Source: Taudactylus pleione (taxonomy: Eukaryota > Chordata > Amphibia > Anura > Myobatrachidae). Taken from it: a stretch of DNA of 64,000 nucleotides. Both the position numbers and the translations under genes were made by a program. Below are positions 30,302-45,207 of the stretch, piece after piece. Positions within the stretch are counted from its first letter, which is position 1; the number at the start of each line of letters is the position of its first letter. The notes below the pieces were generated by a model. That model did not search any database. It was not told the DNA's origin and worked only from the letters and a program-made list of their open reading frames with translations. The stretch is taken from positions 2,125,001 through 2,189,000 of the forward strand of contig JAUIMM010000573.1 of NCBI GenBank assembly GCA_031769625.1, in the 5' to 3' direction.

Positions 30302-31921
30302 CGATCGGTCGGTAGGTAGGTAGACAGTTAGATATGCAGACACTAGTTCTTTGGTACTTATAACTTGTCTATTGCTGTGTTGCTAATTATCATGCCTTGC
30401 GTTGCATTTGTTGCTAGTTGCGTGAGCATGTGGTAGGGAATATAGAGTGTAAGCTCCACTGGGGCAGGGACTACAGTGAATGGCCAAATTTTTATCTGTA
30501 AAGTGCTGCGGAATATATGTGCGCTATATAAAAGCCTGGTAATAAATACTAATAAATAATTAGGTACAGATGCGTCCACATACAGTACATCTATCCTCCA
30601 TGTGTTTTGAGATATGTGTTACAAATAATGGGTGAGTACAATGTGACTCTGTAGCACAGGGCATCTTTCCAGGTGACTTTTTCCATTAAAATGTGTCTTA
30701 TTTGCAAAGTGATGCGAGTAGGATGCAAAAGCAGCTTATAGTGATTAGAATGATATACGGCATGCCTACTGTATTTTCTGTGTGCAACTGAGCTGTATCT
30801 GCATGCGATATGCAACTTTACAGTGTCACAGCTGCTGACACTGTAACGTAGCATTTTGCATGCAGATATAGCCACAGTCGCACACAGAACATACTGTAGG
30901 CTTGCCACATATAATTTTAATCAGCATAAGCTGCTTGTCCATCCTATTTGCATCACTTTGCGAATAAAATGCAGTTGAAGGGAAAATGTTTCACAGAAAG
31001 ATGCTCAGCGGTACCGATTCGTGCCACGGTATAACACATCTAGAAGGGCTGTTGAACGCGCAGGAAGGCTAGATGTTTGTGAACACATCTGTTGATTGCC
31101 CATATATAGATAGATATAGAGATAGAGAGTAAGGTAGCTAGATATAGTGCAAATTCACCCTGCCAACAAGGACAGGCCCAACTGAGATATATTTGCATGT
31201 ATAGTGTATAGCAAGAACATGTTATCGCGCCTCCCAATATGTTTTTTCCAGGTGGGCCTTTTCCATCAATCAAAATGTGAGGTCAACATCTAAACAAACT
31301 ACATCGCTGGACTTTTGTGAGGTCTCCTTGATTCCAGACTTCTACTCATGGCAACAATCAAAGATGAACCACCGAAGAAGGAGACCCTGAACAGGTAATT
31401 AATGATTATTAATTACCGGTAATTCTCAGGCTAGACTTGGTCTAGGCCTGCAGAGGCACGATGATATGTTCCTGCTATACATTGATACTTAAAAAATGTC
31501 TATTTACTATGGACTATTCTACTTATGCGACACTGTGATTTGGTAGTGTCAGATATACAGTAATTCTGTTTATCTCAGGATGCAGTATATCTCAGCTGTT
31601 CACTCTCCCTGTTTTACTCCATAAATCATGCTTTTTAGTCTAAATCCCAAACAGCATTATGCTCACCTTTCCTAACCAAGAATCTTGGGGGTGGTTTTTC
31701 AATCACCTGGACTTAATGTTGGGAAAATGTGAATCTTTTGATTAGAAGGTTTGCCTCCAATGTCTAATATTTAAAGATAGATCATAGATAGATAGGTAGC
31801 TCGATCATTGATAGATAGACACTAGTTAGCTACAGTAGATTCCCCATATATAGATAGATATAGATAGATAGATAAATAAATAGATAGATAGATAGAATGA
31901 AAAGATAGATAGATAAAAAGA

Positions 31922-31970
<49 letters not shown>
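29506..31970. repeat. Satellite unit 7 (2465 bp)
   Basis: A-to-B is 831 bp. It is of the unit 6 type, except that B has TTTTTATCTG, a variant otherwise confined to units 2-5. This suggests a small conversion patch. Confidence 0.92.
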
Positions 31971-34382
31971 CAGACACTAGTTCTTTGGTACTTATGACTC
32001 GTCTTTTGCTGTGTTGCTAATTATCATGCCTTGCGTTGCATTTGTTGCTAGTTGTGTGAGCACGTGGTAGGGAATATAGAATGTAAGCTCCACTGCGGCT
32101 GGGACTAAAGTGAATGGCCAAATAATTCTCTGTAAAGCGCTGTGGAATATATGTGCGCTATATAAAAAACTGGTAATAAATACTAATAAATAATTAGGTA
32201 CAGATGCGTCCACATACAGTACATCTATCCTCCATGTGCTTTGAGATGTGTTACAAATAATGGGTGAGTACAATGTGACTCTGTAGCACTGAGCATCTTT
32301 CCAGGTGACTTTTTCCATTAAAATGTGTCTTATTTGCAAAGTGATGCGATTAGGACGCAAAAGCAGCTTATACTGATTAAAATGATATACGGCCTGCCTA
32401 CTGTATAATCTGTATGCGACTGAGCTGTATCTGCATACGATATGCAACTTTACAGTGTCACAGCTGCTGACACTGTAATGTAGCATTTTGCAGCACCCGC
32501 ACACAGAACATAGGCATGCCACATAACATTTTATTCAGCATTAGCTGCTTGTCCATCCTATTTTCCATTGCTTTGCAAATAGGACACATTTTAAGGATAT
32601 AATTTGCACGAAAAGGTGCTCAGTTCTGTAGTGTCGTGCCACGGTATAACTCTACTAGATGGCCTGTTTAACGTGCAGGGAGGCTATGTGTATGTGAACA
32701 CATCTGTAGGTTACCCATATATAGATAGATATAGAGATAGATAGATAGATAGATAGATAGATCGATCGGTCGGTAGGTAGGTAGACAGTTAGATATGCAG
32801 ACACTAGTTCTTTGGTACTTATAACTTGTCTATTGCTGTGTTGCTAATTATCATGCCTTGCGTTGCATTTGTTGCTAGTTGCGTGAGCATGTGGTAGGGA
32901 ATATAGAGTGTAAGCTCCACTGGGGCAGGGACTACAGTGAATGGCCAAATTTTTCTCTGTAAAGTGCTGCGGAATATATGTGCGCTATATAAAAGCCTGG
33001 TAATAAATACTAATAAATAATTAGGTACAGATGCGTCCACATACAGTACATCTATCCTCCATGTGTTTTGAGATATGTGTTACAAATAATGGGTGAGTAC
33101 AATGTGACTCTGTAGCACAGGGCATCTTTCCAGGTGACTTTTTCCATTAAAATGTGTCTTATTTGCAAAGTGATGCGAGTAGGATGCAAAAGCAGCTTAT
33201 AGTGATTAGAATGATATACGGCATGCCTACTGTATTTTCTGTGTGCAACCGAGCTGTATCTGCATGCGATATGCAACTTTACAGTGTCACAGCTGCTGAC
33301 ACTGTAACGTAGCATTTTGCATGCAGATATAGCCACAGTCGCACACAGAACATACTGTAGGCTTGCCACATATAATTTTAATCAGCATAAGCTGCTTGTC
33401 CATCCTATTTGCATCACTTTGCGAATAAAATGCAGTTGAAGGGAAAATGTTTCACAGAAAGATGCTCAGCGGTACCGATTCGTGCCACGGTATAACACAT
33501 CTAGAAGGGCTGTTGAACGCGCAGGAAGGCTAGATGTTTGTGAACACATCTGTTGATTGCCCATATATAGATAGATATAGAGATAGAGAGTAAGGTAGCT
33601 AGATATAGTGCAAATTCACCCTGCCAACAAGGACAGGCCCAACTGAGATATATTTGCATGTATAGTGTATAGCAAGAACATGTTATCGCGCCTCCCAATA
33701 TGTTTTTTCCAGGTGGGCCTTTTCCATCAATCAAAATGTGAGGTCAACATCTAAACAAACTACATCGCTGGACTTTTGTGAGGTCTCCTTGATTCCAGAC
33801 TTCTACTCATGGCAACAATCAAAGATGAACCACCGAAGAAGGAGACCCTGAACAGGTAATTAATGATTATTAATTACCGGTAATTCTCAGGCTAGACTTG
33901 GTCTAGGCCTGCAGAGGCACGATGATATGTTCCTGCTATACATTGATACTTAAAAAATGTCTATTTACTATGGACTATTCTACTTATGCGACACTGTGAT
34001 TTGGTAGTGTCAGATATACAGTAATTCTGTTTATCTCAGGATGCAGTATATCTCAGCTGTTCACTCTCCCTGTTTTACTCCATAAATCATGCTTTTTAGT
34101 CTAAATCCCAAACAGCATTATGCTCACCTTTCCTAACCAAGAATCTTGGGGGTGGTTTTTCAATCACCTGGACTTAATGTTGGGAAAATGTGAATCTTTT
34201 GATTAGAAGGTTTGCCTCCAATGTCTAATATTTAAAGATAGATCATAGATAGATAGGTAGCTCGATCATTGATAGATAGACACTAGTTAGCTACAGTAGA
34301 TTCCCCATATATAGATAGATATAGATAGATAGATAAATAAATAGATAGATAGATAGAATGAAAAGATAGATAGATAAAAAGA

Positions 34383-34439
<57 letters not shown>
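31971..34439. repeat. Satellite unit 8 (2469 bp)
   Basis: A-to-B is 827 bp. It is of the unit 6 type, with a private GTGCAACCGAGCTG change in the B palindrome (33249). Confidence 0.92.
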
Positions 34440-35203
34440 CAGACACTAGTTCTTTGGTACTTATGACTCGTCTTTTGCTGTGTTGCTAATTATCATGCCT
34501 TGCGTTGCATTTGTTGCTAGTTGTGTGAGCACGTGGTAGGGAATATAGAATGTAAGCTCCACTGCGGCTGGGACTAAAGTGAATGGCCAAATAATTCTCT
34601 GTAAAGCGCTGTGGAATATATGTGCGCTATATAAAAAACTGGTAATAAATACTAATAAATAATTAGGTACAGATGCGTCCACATACAGTACATCTATCCT
34701 CCATGTGCTTTGAGATGTGTTACAAATAATGGGTGAGTACAATGTGACTCTGTAGCACTGAGCATCTTTCCAGGTGACTTTTTCCATTAAAATGTGTCTT
34801 ATTTGCAAAGTGATGCGATTAGGACGCAAAAGCAGCTTATACTGATTAAAATGATATACGGCCTGCCTACTGTATAATCTGTATGCGACTGAGCTGTATC
34901 TGCATACGATATGCAACTTTACAGTGTCACAGCTGCTGACACTGTAATGTAGCATTTTGCAGCACCCGCACACAGAACATAGGCATGCCACATAACATTT
35001 TATTCAGCATTAGCTGCTTGTCCATCCTATTTTCCATTGCTTTGCAAATAGGACACATTTTAAGGATATAATTTGCACGAAAAGGTGCTCAGTTCTGTAG
35101 TGTCGTGCCACGGTATAACTCTACTAGATGGCCTGTTTAACGTGCAGGGAGGCTATGTGTATGTGAACACATCTGTAGGTTACCCATATATAGATAGATA
35201 TAG

Positions 35204-35243
<40 letters not shown>

Positions 35244-36863
35244 CGATCGGTCGGTAGGTAGGTAGACAGTTAGATATGCAGACACTAGTTCTTTGGTACT
35301 TATAACTTGTCTATTGCTGTGTTGCTAATTATCATGCCTTGCGTTGCATTTGTTGCTAGTTGCGTGAGCATGTGGTAGGGAATATAGAGTGTAAGCTCCA
35401 CTGGGGCAGGGACTACAGTGAATGGCCAAATTTTTCTCTGTAAAGTGCTGCGGAATATATGTGCGCTATATAAAAGCCTGGTAATAAATACTAATAAATA
35501 ATTAGGTACAGATGCGTCCACATACAGTACATCTATCCTCCATGTGTTTTGAGATATGTGTTACAAATAATGGGTGAGTACAATGTGACTCTGTAGCACA
35601 GGGCATCTTTCCAGGTGACTTTTTCCATTAAAATGTGTCTTATTTGCAAAGTGATGCGAGTAGGATGCAAAAGCAGCTTATAGTGATTAGAATGATATAC
35701 GGCATGCCTACTGTATTTTCTGTGTGCAACTGAGCTGTATCTGCATGCGATATGCAACTTTACAGTGTCACAGCTGCTGACACTGTAACGTAGCATTTTG
35801 CATGCAGATATAGCCACAGTCGCACACAGAACATACTGTAGGCTTGCCACATATAATTTTAATCAGCATAAGCTGCTTGTCCATCCTATTTGCATCACTT
35901 TGCGAATAAAATGCAGTTGAAGGGAAAATGTTTCACAGAAAGATGCTCAGCGGTACCGATTCGTGCCACGGTATAACACATCTAGAAGGGCTGTTGAACG
36001 CGCAGGAAGGCTAGATGTTTGTGAACACATCTGTTGATTGCCCATATATAGATAGATATAGAGATAGAGAGTAAGGTAGCTAGATATAGTGCAAATTCAC
36101 CCTGCCAACAAGGACAGGCCCAACTGAGATATATTTGCATGTATAGTGTATAGCAAGAACATGTTATCGCGCCTCCCAATATGTTTTTTCCAGGTGGGCC
36201 TTTTCCATCAATCAAAATGTGAGGTCAACATCTAAACAAACTACATCGCTGGACTTTTGTGAGGTCTCCTTGATTCCAGACTTCTACTCATGGCAACAAT
36301 CAAAGATGAACCACCGAAGAAGGAGACCCTGAACAGGTAATTAATGATTATTAATTACCGGTAATTCTCAGGCTAGACTTGGTCTAGGCCTGCAGAGGCA
36401 CGATGATATGTTCCTGCTATACATTGATACTTAAAAAATGTCTATTTACTATGGACTATTCTACTTATGCGACACTGTGATTTGGTAGTGTCAGATATAC
36501 AGTAATTCTGTTTATCTCAGGATGCAGTATATCTCAGCTGTTCACTCTCCCTGTTTTACTCCATAAATCATGCTTTTTAGTCTAAATCCCAAACAGCATT
36601 ATGCTCACCTTTCCTAACCAAGAATCTTGGGGGTGGTTTTTCAATCACCTGGACTTAATGTTGGGAAAATGTGAATCTTTTGATTAGAAGGTTTGCCTCC
36701 AATGTCTAATATTTAAAGATAGATCATAGATAGATAGGTAGCTCGATCATTGATAGATAGACACTAGTTAGCTACAGTAGATTCCCCATATATAGATAGA
36801 TATAGATAGATAGATAAATAAATAGATAGATAGATAGAATGAAAAGATAGATAGATAAAAAGA

Positions 36864-36920
<57 letters not shown>
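34440..36920. repeat. Satellite unit 9 (2481 bp)
   Basis: A-to-B is 839 bp, of the unit 6 type, with a longer GATA run at the A/B border. No private core change was noticed. Confidence 0.92.
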
Positions 36921-37684
36921 CAGACACTAGTTCTTTGGTACTTATGACTCGTCTTTTGCTGTGTTGCTAATTATCATGCCTTGCGTTGCATTTGTTGCTA
37001 GTTGTGTGAGCACGTGGTAGGGAATATAGAATGTAAGCTCCACTGCGGCTGGGACTAAAGTGAATGGCCAAATAATTCTCTGTAAAGCGCTGTGGAATAT
37101 ATGTGCGCTATATAAAAAACTGGTAATAAATACTAATAAATAATTAGGTACAGATGCGTCCACATACAGTACATCTATCCTCCATGTGCTTTGAGATGTG
37201 TTACAAATAATGGGTGAGTACAATGTGACTCTGTAGCACTGAGCATCTTTCCAGGTGACTTTTTCCATTAAAATGTGTCTTATTTGCAAAGTGATGCGAT
37301 TAGGACGCAAAAGCAGCTTATACTGATTAAAATGATATACGGCCTGCCTACTGTATAATCTGTATGCGACTGAGCTGTATCTGCATACGATATGCAACTT
37401 TACAGTGTCACAGCTGCTGACACTGTAATGTAGCATTTTGCAGCACCCGCACACAGAACATAGGCATGCCACATAACATTTTATTCAGCATTAGCTGCTT
37501 GTCCATCCTATTTTCCATTGCTTTGCAAATAGGACACATTTTAAGGATATAATTTGCACGAAAAGGTGCTCAGTTCTGTAGTGTCGTGCCACGGTATAAC
37601 TCTACTAGATGGCCTGTTTAACGTGCAGGGAGGCTATGTGTATGTGAACACATCTGTAGGTTACCCATATATAGATAGATATAG

Positions 37685-37732
<48 letters not shown>

Positions 37733-39363
37733 CGATCGGTCGGTAGGTAGGTAGACAGTTAGATATGCAGACACTAGTTCTTTGGTACTTATAACTTGTC
37801 TATTGCTGTGTTGCTAATTATCATGCCTTGCGTTGCATTTGTTGCTAGTTGCGTGAGCATGTGGTAGGGAATATAGAGTGTAAGCTCCACTGGGGCAGGG
37901 ACTACAGTGAATGGCCAAATTTTTCTCTGTAAAGTGCTGCGGAATATATGTGCGCTATATAAAAGCCTGGTAATAAATACTAATAAATAATTAGGTACAG
38001 ATGCGTCCACATACAGTACATCTATCCTCCATGTGTTTTGAGATATGTGTTACAAATAATGGGTGAGTACAATGTGACTCTGTAGCACAGGGCATCTTTC
38101 CAGGTGACTTTTTCCATTAAAATGTGTCTTATTTGCAAAGTGATGCGAGTAGGATGCAAAAGCAGCTTATAGTGATTAGAATGATATACGGCATGCCTAC
38201 TGTATTTTCTGTGTGCAACTGAGCTGTATCTGCATGCGATATGCAACTTTACAGTGTCACAGCTGCTGACACTGTAACGTAGCATTTTGCATGCAGATAT
38301 AGCCACAGTCGCACACAGAACATACTGTAGGCTTGCCACATATAATTTTAATCAGCATAAGCTGCTTGTCCATCCTATTTGCATCACTTTGCGAATAAAA
38401 TGCAGTTGAAGGGAAAATGTTTCACAGAAAGATGCTCAGCGGTACCGATTCGTGCCACGGTATAACACATCTAGAAGGGCTGTTGAACGCGCAGGAAGGC
38501 TAGATGTTTGTGAACACATCTGTTGATTGCCCATATATAGATAGATATAGAGATAGAGAGTAAGGTAGCTAGATATAGTGCAAATTCACCCTGCCAACAA
38601 GGACAGGCCCAACTGAGATATATTTGCATGTATAGTGTATAGCAAGAACATGTTATCGCGCCTCCCAATATGTTTTTTCCAGGTGGGCCTTTTCCATCAA
38701 TCAAAATGTGAGGTCAACATCTAAACAAACTACATCGCTGGACTTTTGTGAGGTCTCCTTGATTCCAGACTTCTACTCATGGCAACAATCAAAGATGAAC
38801 CACCGAAGAAGGAGACCCTGAACAGGTAATTAATGATTATTAATTACCGGTAATTCTCAGGCTAGACTTGGTCTAGGCCTGCAGAGGCACGATGATATGT
38901 TCCTGCTATACATTGATACTTAAAAAATGTCTATTTACTATGGACTATTCTACTTATGCGACACTGTGATTTGGTAGTGTCAGATATACAGTAATTCTGT
39001 TTATCTCAGGATGCAGTATATCTCAGCTGTTCACTCTCCCTGTTTTACTCCATAAATCATGCTTTTTAGTCTAAATCCCAAACAGCATTATGCTCACCTT
39101 TCCTAACCAAGAATCTTGGGGGTGGTTTTTCAATCACCTGGACTTAATGTTGGGAAAATGTGAATCTTTTGATTAGAAGGTTTGCCTCCAATGTCTAATA
39201 TTTAAAGATAGATCATAGATAGATAGGTAGCTCGATTATTGATAGATAGACACTAGTTAGCTACAGTAGATTCCCCATATATAGATAGATATAGAGAGAT
39301 AGATAGATAGATAAATAAATAGATAGATAGATAGAATGAAAAGATAGATAGATAAAAAGAAAT

Positions 39364-39433
<70 letters not shown>
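36921..39433. repeat. Satellite unit 10 (2513 bp)
   Basis: A-to-B is 847 bp. It has the unit 6 core and the longest A/B GATA run along with unit 1. The C end switches to GATTATTG and AAAAAGAAATGATAG, which continues into unit 11. Confidence 0.92.
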
Positions 39434-41858
39434 CAGACACTAGTGCTTTGGTACTTATGACTCGTCTTTTGCTGTGTTGCTAATTATCATGCCTTGCGTT
39501 GCATTTGTTGCTAGTTGTGTGAGCACGTGGTAGGGAATATAGAATGTAAGCTCCACTGCGGCTGAGACTAAAGTGAATGGCCAAATAATTCTCTGTAAAG
39601 CGCTGTGGAATATATGTGCGCTATATAAAAAACTGGTAATAAATACTAATAAATAATTAGGTACAGATGCGTCCACATACAGTACATCTATCCTCCATGT
39701 GCTTTGAGATGTGTTACAAATAATGGGTGAGTACAATGTGACTCTGTAGCACTGAGCATCTTTCCAGGTGACTTTTTCCATTAAAATGTGTCTTATTTGC
39801 AAAGTGATGCGATTAGGACGCAAAAGCAGCTTATACTGATTAAAATGATATACGGCCTGCCTACTGTATAATCTGTATGCGACTGAGCTGTATCTGCATA
39901 CGATATGCAACTTTACAGTGTCACAGCTGCTGACACTGTAATGTAGCATTTTGCAGCACCCGCACACAGAACATAGGCATGCCACATAACATTTTATTCA
40001 GCATTAGCTGCTTGTCCATCCTATTTTCCATTGCTTTGCAAATAGGACACATTTTAAGGATATAATTTGCACGAAAAGGTGCTCAGTTCTGTAGTGTCGT
40101 GCCACGGTATAACTCTACTAGATGGCCTGTTTAACGTGCAGGGAGGCTATGTGTATGTGAACACATCTGTAGGTTACCCATATATAGTTAGATATAGAGA
40201 TAGATAGATAGATAGATCGATCGATCGATAGGTAGGTAGGTAGACAGTTAGATATGCAGACACTAGTTCTTTGGTACTTATAACTTGTCTATTGCTGTGT
40301 TGCTAATTATCATGCCTTGCGTTGCATTTGTTGCTAGTTGCGTGAGCATGTGGTAGGGAATATAGAGTGTAAGCTCCACTGGGGCAGGGACTACAGTGAA
40401 TGGCCAAATTTTTCTCTGTAAAGTGCTGCGGAATATATGTGCGCTATATAAAAGCCTGGTAATAAATACTAATAAATAATTAGGTACAGATGCGTCCACA
40501 TACAGTACATCTATCCTCCATGTGTTTTGAGATATGTGTTACAAATAATGGGTGAGTACAATGTGACTCTGTAGCACAGGGCATCTTTCCAGGTGACTTT
40601 TTCCATTAAAATGTGTCTTATTTGCAAAGTGATGCGAGTAGGATGGAAAAGCAGCTTATACTGATTAGAATGATATACGGCATGCCTACTGTATTTTCTG
40701 TGTGCAACTGAGCTGTATCTGCATGCGATATGCAACTTTACAGTGTCACAGCTGCTGACACTGTAACGTAGCATTTTGCATGCAGATATAGCCACAGTCG
40801 CACACAGAACATACTGTAGGCTTGCCACATATAATTTTAATCAGCATAAGCTGCTTGTCCATCCTATTTGCATCACTTTGCGAATAAAATGCAGTTGAAG
40901 GGAAAATGTTTCACAGAAAGATGCTCAGCGGTACCGATTCGTGCCACGGTATAACACATCTAGAAGGGCTGTTGAACGCGCAGGAAGGCTAGATGTTTGT
41001 GAACACATCTGTTGATTGCCCATATATAGATAGATATAGAGATAGAGAGTAAGGTAGCTAGATATAGTGCAAATTCACCCTGCCAACAAGGACAGGCCCA
41101 ACTGAGATATATTTGCATGTATAGTGTATAGCAAGAACATGTTATCGCGCCTCCCAATATGTTTTTTCCAGGTGGGCCTTTTCCATCAATCAAAATGTGA
41201 GGTCAACATCTAAACAAACTACATCGCTGGACTTTTGTGAGGTCTCCTTGATTCCAGACTTCTACTCATGGCAACAATCAAAGATGAACCACCGAAGAAG
41301 GAGACCCTGAACAGGTAATTAATGATTATTAATTACCGGTAATTCTCAGGCTAGACTTGGTCTAGGCCTGCAGAGGCACGATGATATGTTCCTGCTATAC
41401 ATTGATACTTAAAAAATGTCTATTTACTATGGACTATTCTACTTATGCGACACTGTGATTTGGTAGTGTCAGATATACAGTAATTCTGTTTATCTCAGGA
41501 TGCAGTATATCTCAGCTGTTCACTCTCCCTGTTTTACTCCATAAATCATGCTTTTTAGTCTAAATCCCAAACAGCATTATGCTCACCTTTCCTAACCAAG
41601 AATCTTGGGGGTGGTTTTTCAATCACCTGGACTTAATGTTGGGAAAATGTGAATCTTTTGATTAGAAGGTTTGCCTCCAATGTCTAATATTTAAAGATAG
41701 ATCATAGATAGATAGGTAGCTCGATTATTGATAGATAGACACTAGTTAGCTACAGTAGATTCCCCATATATAGATAGATATAGAGAGATAGATAGATAGA
41801 TAAATAAATAGATAGATAGATAGAATGAAAAGATAGATAGATAAAAAGAAAAGATAGC

Positions 41859-41906
<48 letters not shown>
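39434..41906. repeat. Satellite unit 11 (2473 bp)
   Basis: A-to-B is 823 bp. It begins CACTAGTGCTTTGG (shared only with unit 15), with GAGACTAAAGTG in A, GTTAGATATAGAG at the border, a GATCGATCGATCGATAGG ladder, and B with GGATGGAAAAGC. Confidence 0.92.
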
Positions 41907-42670
41907 CAGACACTAGTTCTTTGGTACTTATGACTCGTCTTTTGCTGTGTTGCTAATTATCATGCCTTGCGTTGCATTTGTTGCTAGTTGTGTGAGCACG
42001 TGGTAGGGAATATAGAATGTAAGCTCCACTGCGGCTGAGACTAAATTGAATGGCCAAATAATTCTCTGTAAAGCGCTGTGGAATATATGTGCGCTATATA
42101 AAAAACTGGTAATAAATACTAATAAATAATTAGGTACAGATGCGTCCACATACAGTACATCTATCCTCCATGTGCTTTGAGATGTGTTACAAATAATGGG
42201 TGAGTACAATGTGACTCTGTAGCACTGAGCATCTTTCCAGGTGACTTTTTCCATTAAAATGTGTCTTATTTGCAAAGTGATGCGATTAGGACGCAAAAGC
42301 AGCTTATACTGATTAAAATGATATACGGCCTGCCTACTGTATAATCTGTATGCGACTGAGCTGTATCTGCATACGATATGCAACTTTACAGTGTCACAGC
42401 TGCTGACACTGTAATGTAGCATTTTGCAGCACCCGCACACAGAACATAGGCATGCCACATAACATTTTATTCAGCATTAGCTGCTTGTCCATCCTATTTT
42501 CCATTGCTTTGCAAATAGGACACATTTTAAGGATATAATTTGCACGAAAAGGTGCTCAGTTCTGTAGTGTCGTGCCACGGTATAACTCTACTAGATGGCC
42601 TGTTTAACGTGCAGGGAGGCTATGTGTATGTGAACACATCTGTAGGTTACCCATATATAGATAGATATAG

Positions 42671-42710
<40 letters not shown>

Positions 42711-44334
42711 CGATCGGTCGGTAGGTAGGTAGACAGTTAGATATGCAGACACTAGTTCTTTGGTACTTATAACTTGTCTATTGCTGTGTTGCTAATTATC
42801 ATGCCTTGCGTTGCATTTGTTGCTAGTTGCGTGAGCATGTGGTAGGGAATATAGAGTGTAAGCTCCACTGGGGCAGGGACTACAGTGAATGGCCAAATTT
42901 TTCTCTGTAAAGTGCTGCGGAATATATGTGCGCTATATAAAAGCCTGGTAATAAATACTAATAAATAATTAGGTACAGATGCGTCCACATACAGTACATC
43001 TATCCTCCATGTGTTTTGAGATATGTGTTACAAATAATGGGTGAGTACAATGTGACTCTGTAGCACAGGGCATCTTTCCAGGTGACTTTTTCCATTAAAA
43101 TGTGTCTTATTTGCAAAGTGATGCGAGTAGGATGCAAAAGCAGCTTATAGTGATTAGAATGATATACGGCATGCCTACTGTATTTTCTGTGTGCAACTGA
43201 GCTGTATCTGCATGCGATATGCAACTTTACAGTGTCACAGCTGCTGACACTGTAACGTAGCATTTTGCATGCAGATATAGCCACAGTCGCACACAGAACA
43301 TACTGTAGGCTTGCCACATATAATTTTAATCAGCATAAGCTGCTTGTCCATCCTATTTGCATCACTTTGCGAATAAAATGCAGTTGAAGGGAAAATGTTT
43401 CACAGAAAGATGCTCAGCGGTACCGATTCGTGCCACGGTATAACACATCTAGAAGGGCTGTTGAACGCGCAGGAAGGCTAGATGTTTGTGAACACATCTG
43501 TTGATTGCCCATATATAGATAGATATAGAGATAGAGAGTAAGGTAGCTAGATATAGTGCAAATTCACCCTGCCAACAAGGACAGGCCCAACTGAGATATA
43601 TTTGCATGTATAGTGTATAGCAAGAACATGTTATCGCGCCTCCCAATATGTTTTTTCCAGGTGGGCCTTTTCCATCAATCAAAATGTGAGGTCAACATCT
43701 AAACAAACTACATCGCTGGACTTTTGTGAGGTCTCCTTGATTCCAGACTTCTACTCATGGCAACAATCAAAGATGAACCACCGAAGAAGGAGACCCTGAA
43801 CAGGTAATTAATGATTATTAATTACCGGTAATTCTCAGGCTAGACTTGGTCTAGGCCTGCAGAGGCACGATGATATGTTCCTGCTATACATTGATACTTA
43901 AAAAATGTCTATTTACTATGGACTATTCTACTTATGCGACACTGTGATTTGGTAGTGTCAGATATACAGTAATTCTGTTTATCTCAGGATGCAGTATATC
44001 TCAGCTGTTCACTCTCCCTGTTTTACTCCATAAATCATGCTTTTTAGTCTAAATCCCAAACAGCATTATGCTCACCTTTCCTAACCAAGAATCTTGGGGG
44101 TGGTTTTTCAATCACCTGGACTTAATGTTGGGAAAATGTGAATCTTTTGATTAGAAGGTTTGCCTCCAATGTCTAATATTTAAAGATAGATCATAGATAG
44201 ATAGGTAGCTCGATCATTGATAGATAGACACTAGTTAGCTACAGTAGATTCCCCATATATAGATAGATATAGATAGATAGATAAATAAATAGATAGATAG
44301 ATAGATAGAATGAAAAGATAGATAGATAAAAAGA

Positions 44335-44403
<69 letters not shown>
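41907..44403. repeat. Satellite unit 12 (2497 bp)
   Basis: A-to-B is 839 bp, with GAGACTAAATT in A but the GATCGATCGGTCGG ladder. It is therefore a combination of a unit 3-type A with a unit 6-type border and B. Confidence 0.92.
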
Positions 44404-45167
44404 CAGACACTAGTTCTTTGGTACTTATGACTCGTCTTTTGCTGTGTTGCTAATTATCATGCCTTGCGTTGCATTTGTTGCTAGTTGTGTGAGCACGTGG
44501 TAGGGAATATAGAATGTAAGCTCCACTGCGGCTGGGACTAAAGTGAATGGCCAAATAATTCTCTGTAAAGCGCTGTGGAATATATGTGCGCTATATAAAA
44601 AACTGGTAATAAATACTAATAAATAATTAGGTACAGATGCATCCACATACAGTACATCTATCCTCCATGTGCTTTGAGATGTGTTACAAATAATGGGTGA
44701 GTACAATGTGACTCTGTAGCACTGAGCATCTTTCCAGGTGACTTTTTCCATTAAAATGTGTCTTATTTGCAAAGTGATGCGATTAGGACGCAAAAGCAGC
44801 TTATACTGATTAAAATGATATACGGCCTGCCTACTGTATAATCTGTATGCGACTGAGCTGTATCTGCATACGATATGCAACTTTACAGTGTCACAGCTGC
44901 TGACACTGTAATGTAGCATTTTGCAGCACCCGCACACAGAACATAGGCATGCCACATAACATTTTATTCAGCATTAGCTGCTTGTCCATCCTATTTTCCA
45001 TTGCTTTGCAAATAGGACACATTTTAAGGATATAATTTGCACGAAAAGGTGCTCAGTTCTGTAGTGTCGTGCCACGGTATAACTCTACTAGATGGCCTGT
45101 TTAACGTGCAGGGAGGCTATGTGTATGTGAACACATCTGTAGGTTACCCATATATAGATAGATATAG

Positions 45168-45207
<40 letters not shown>
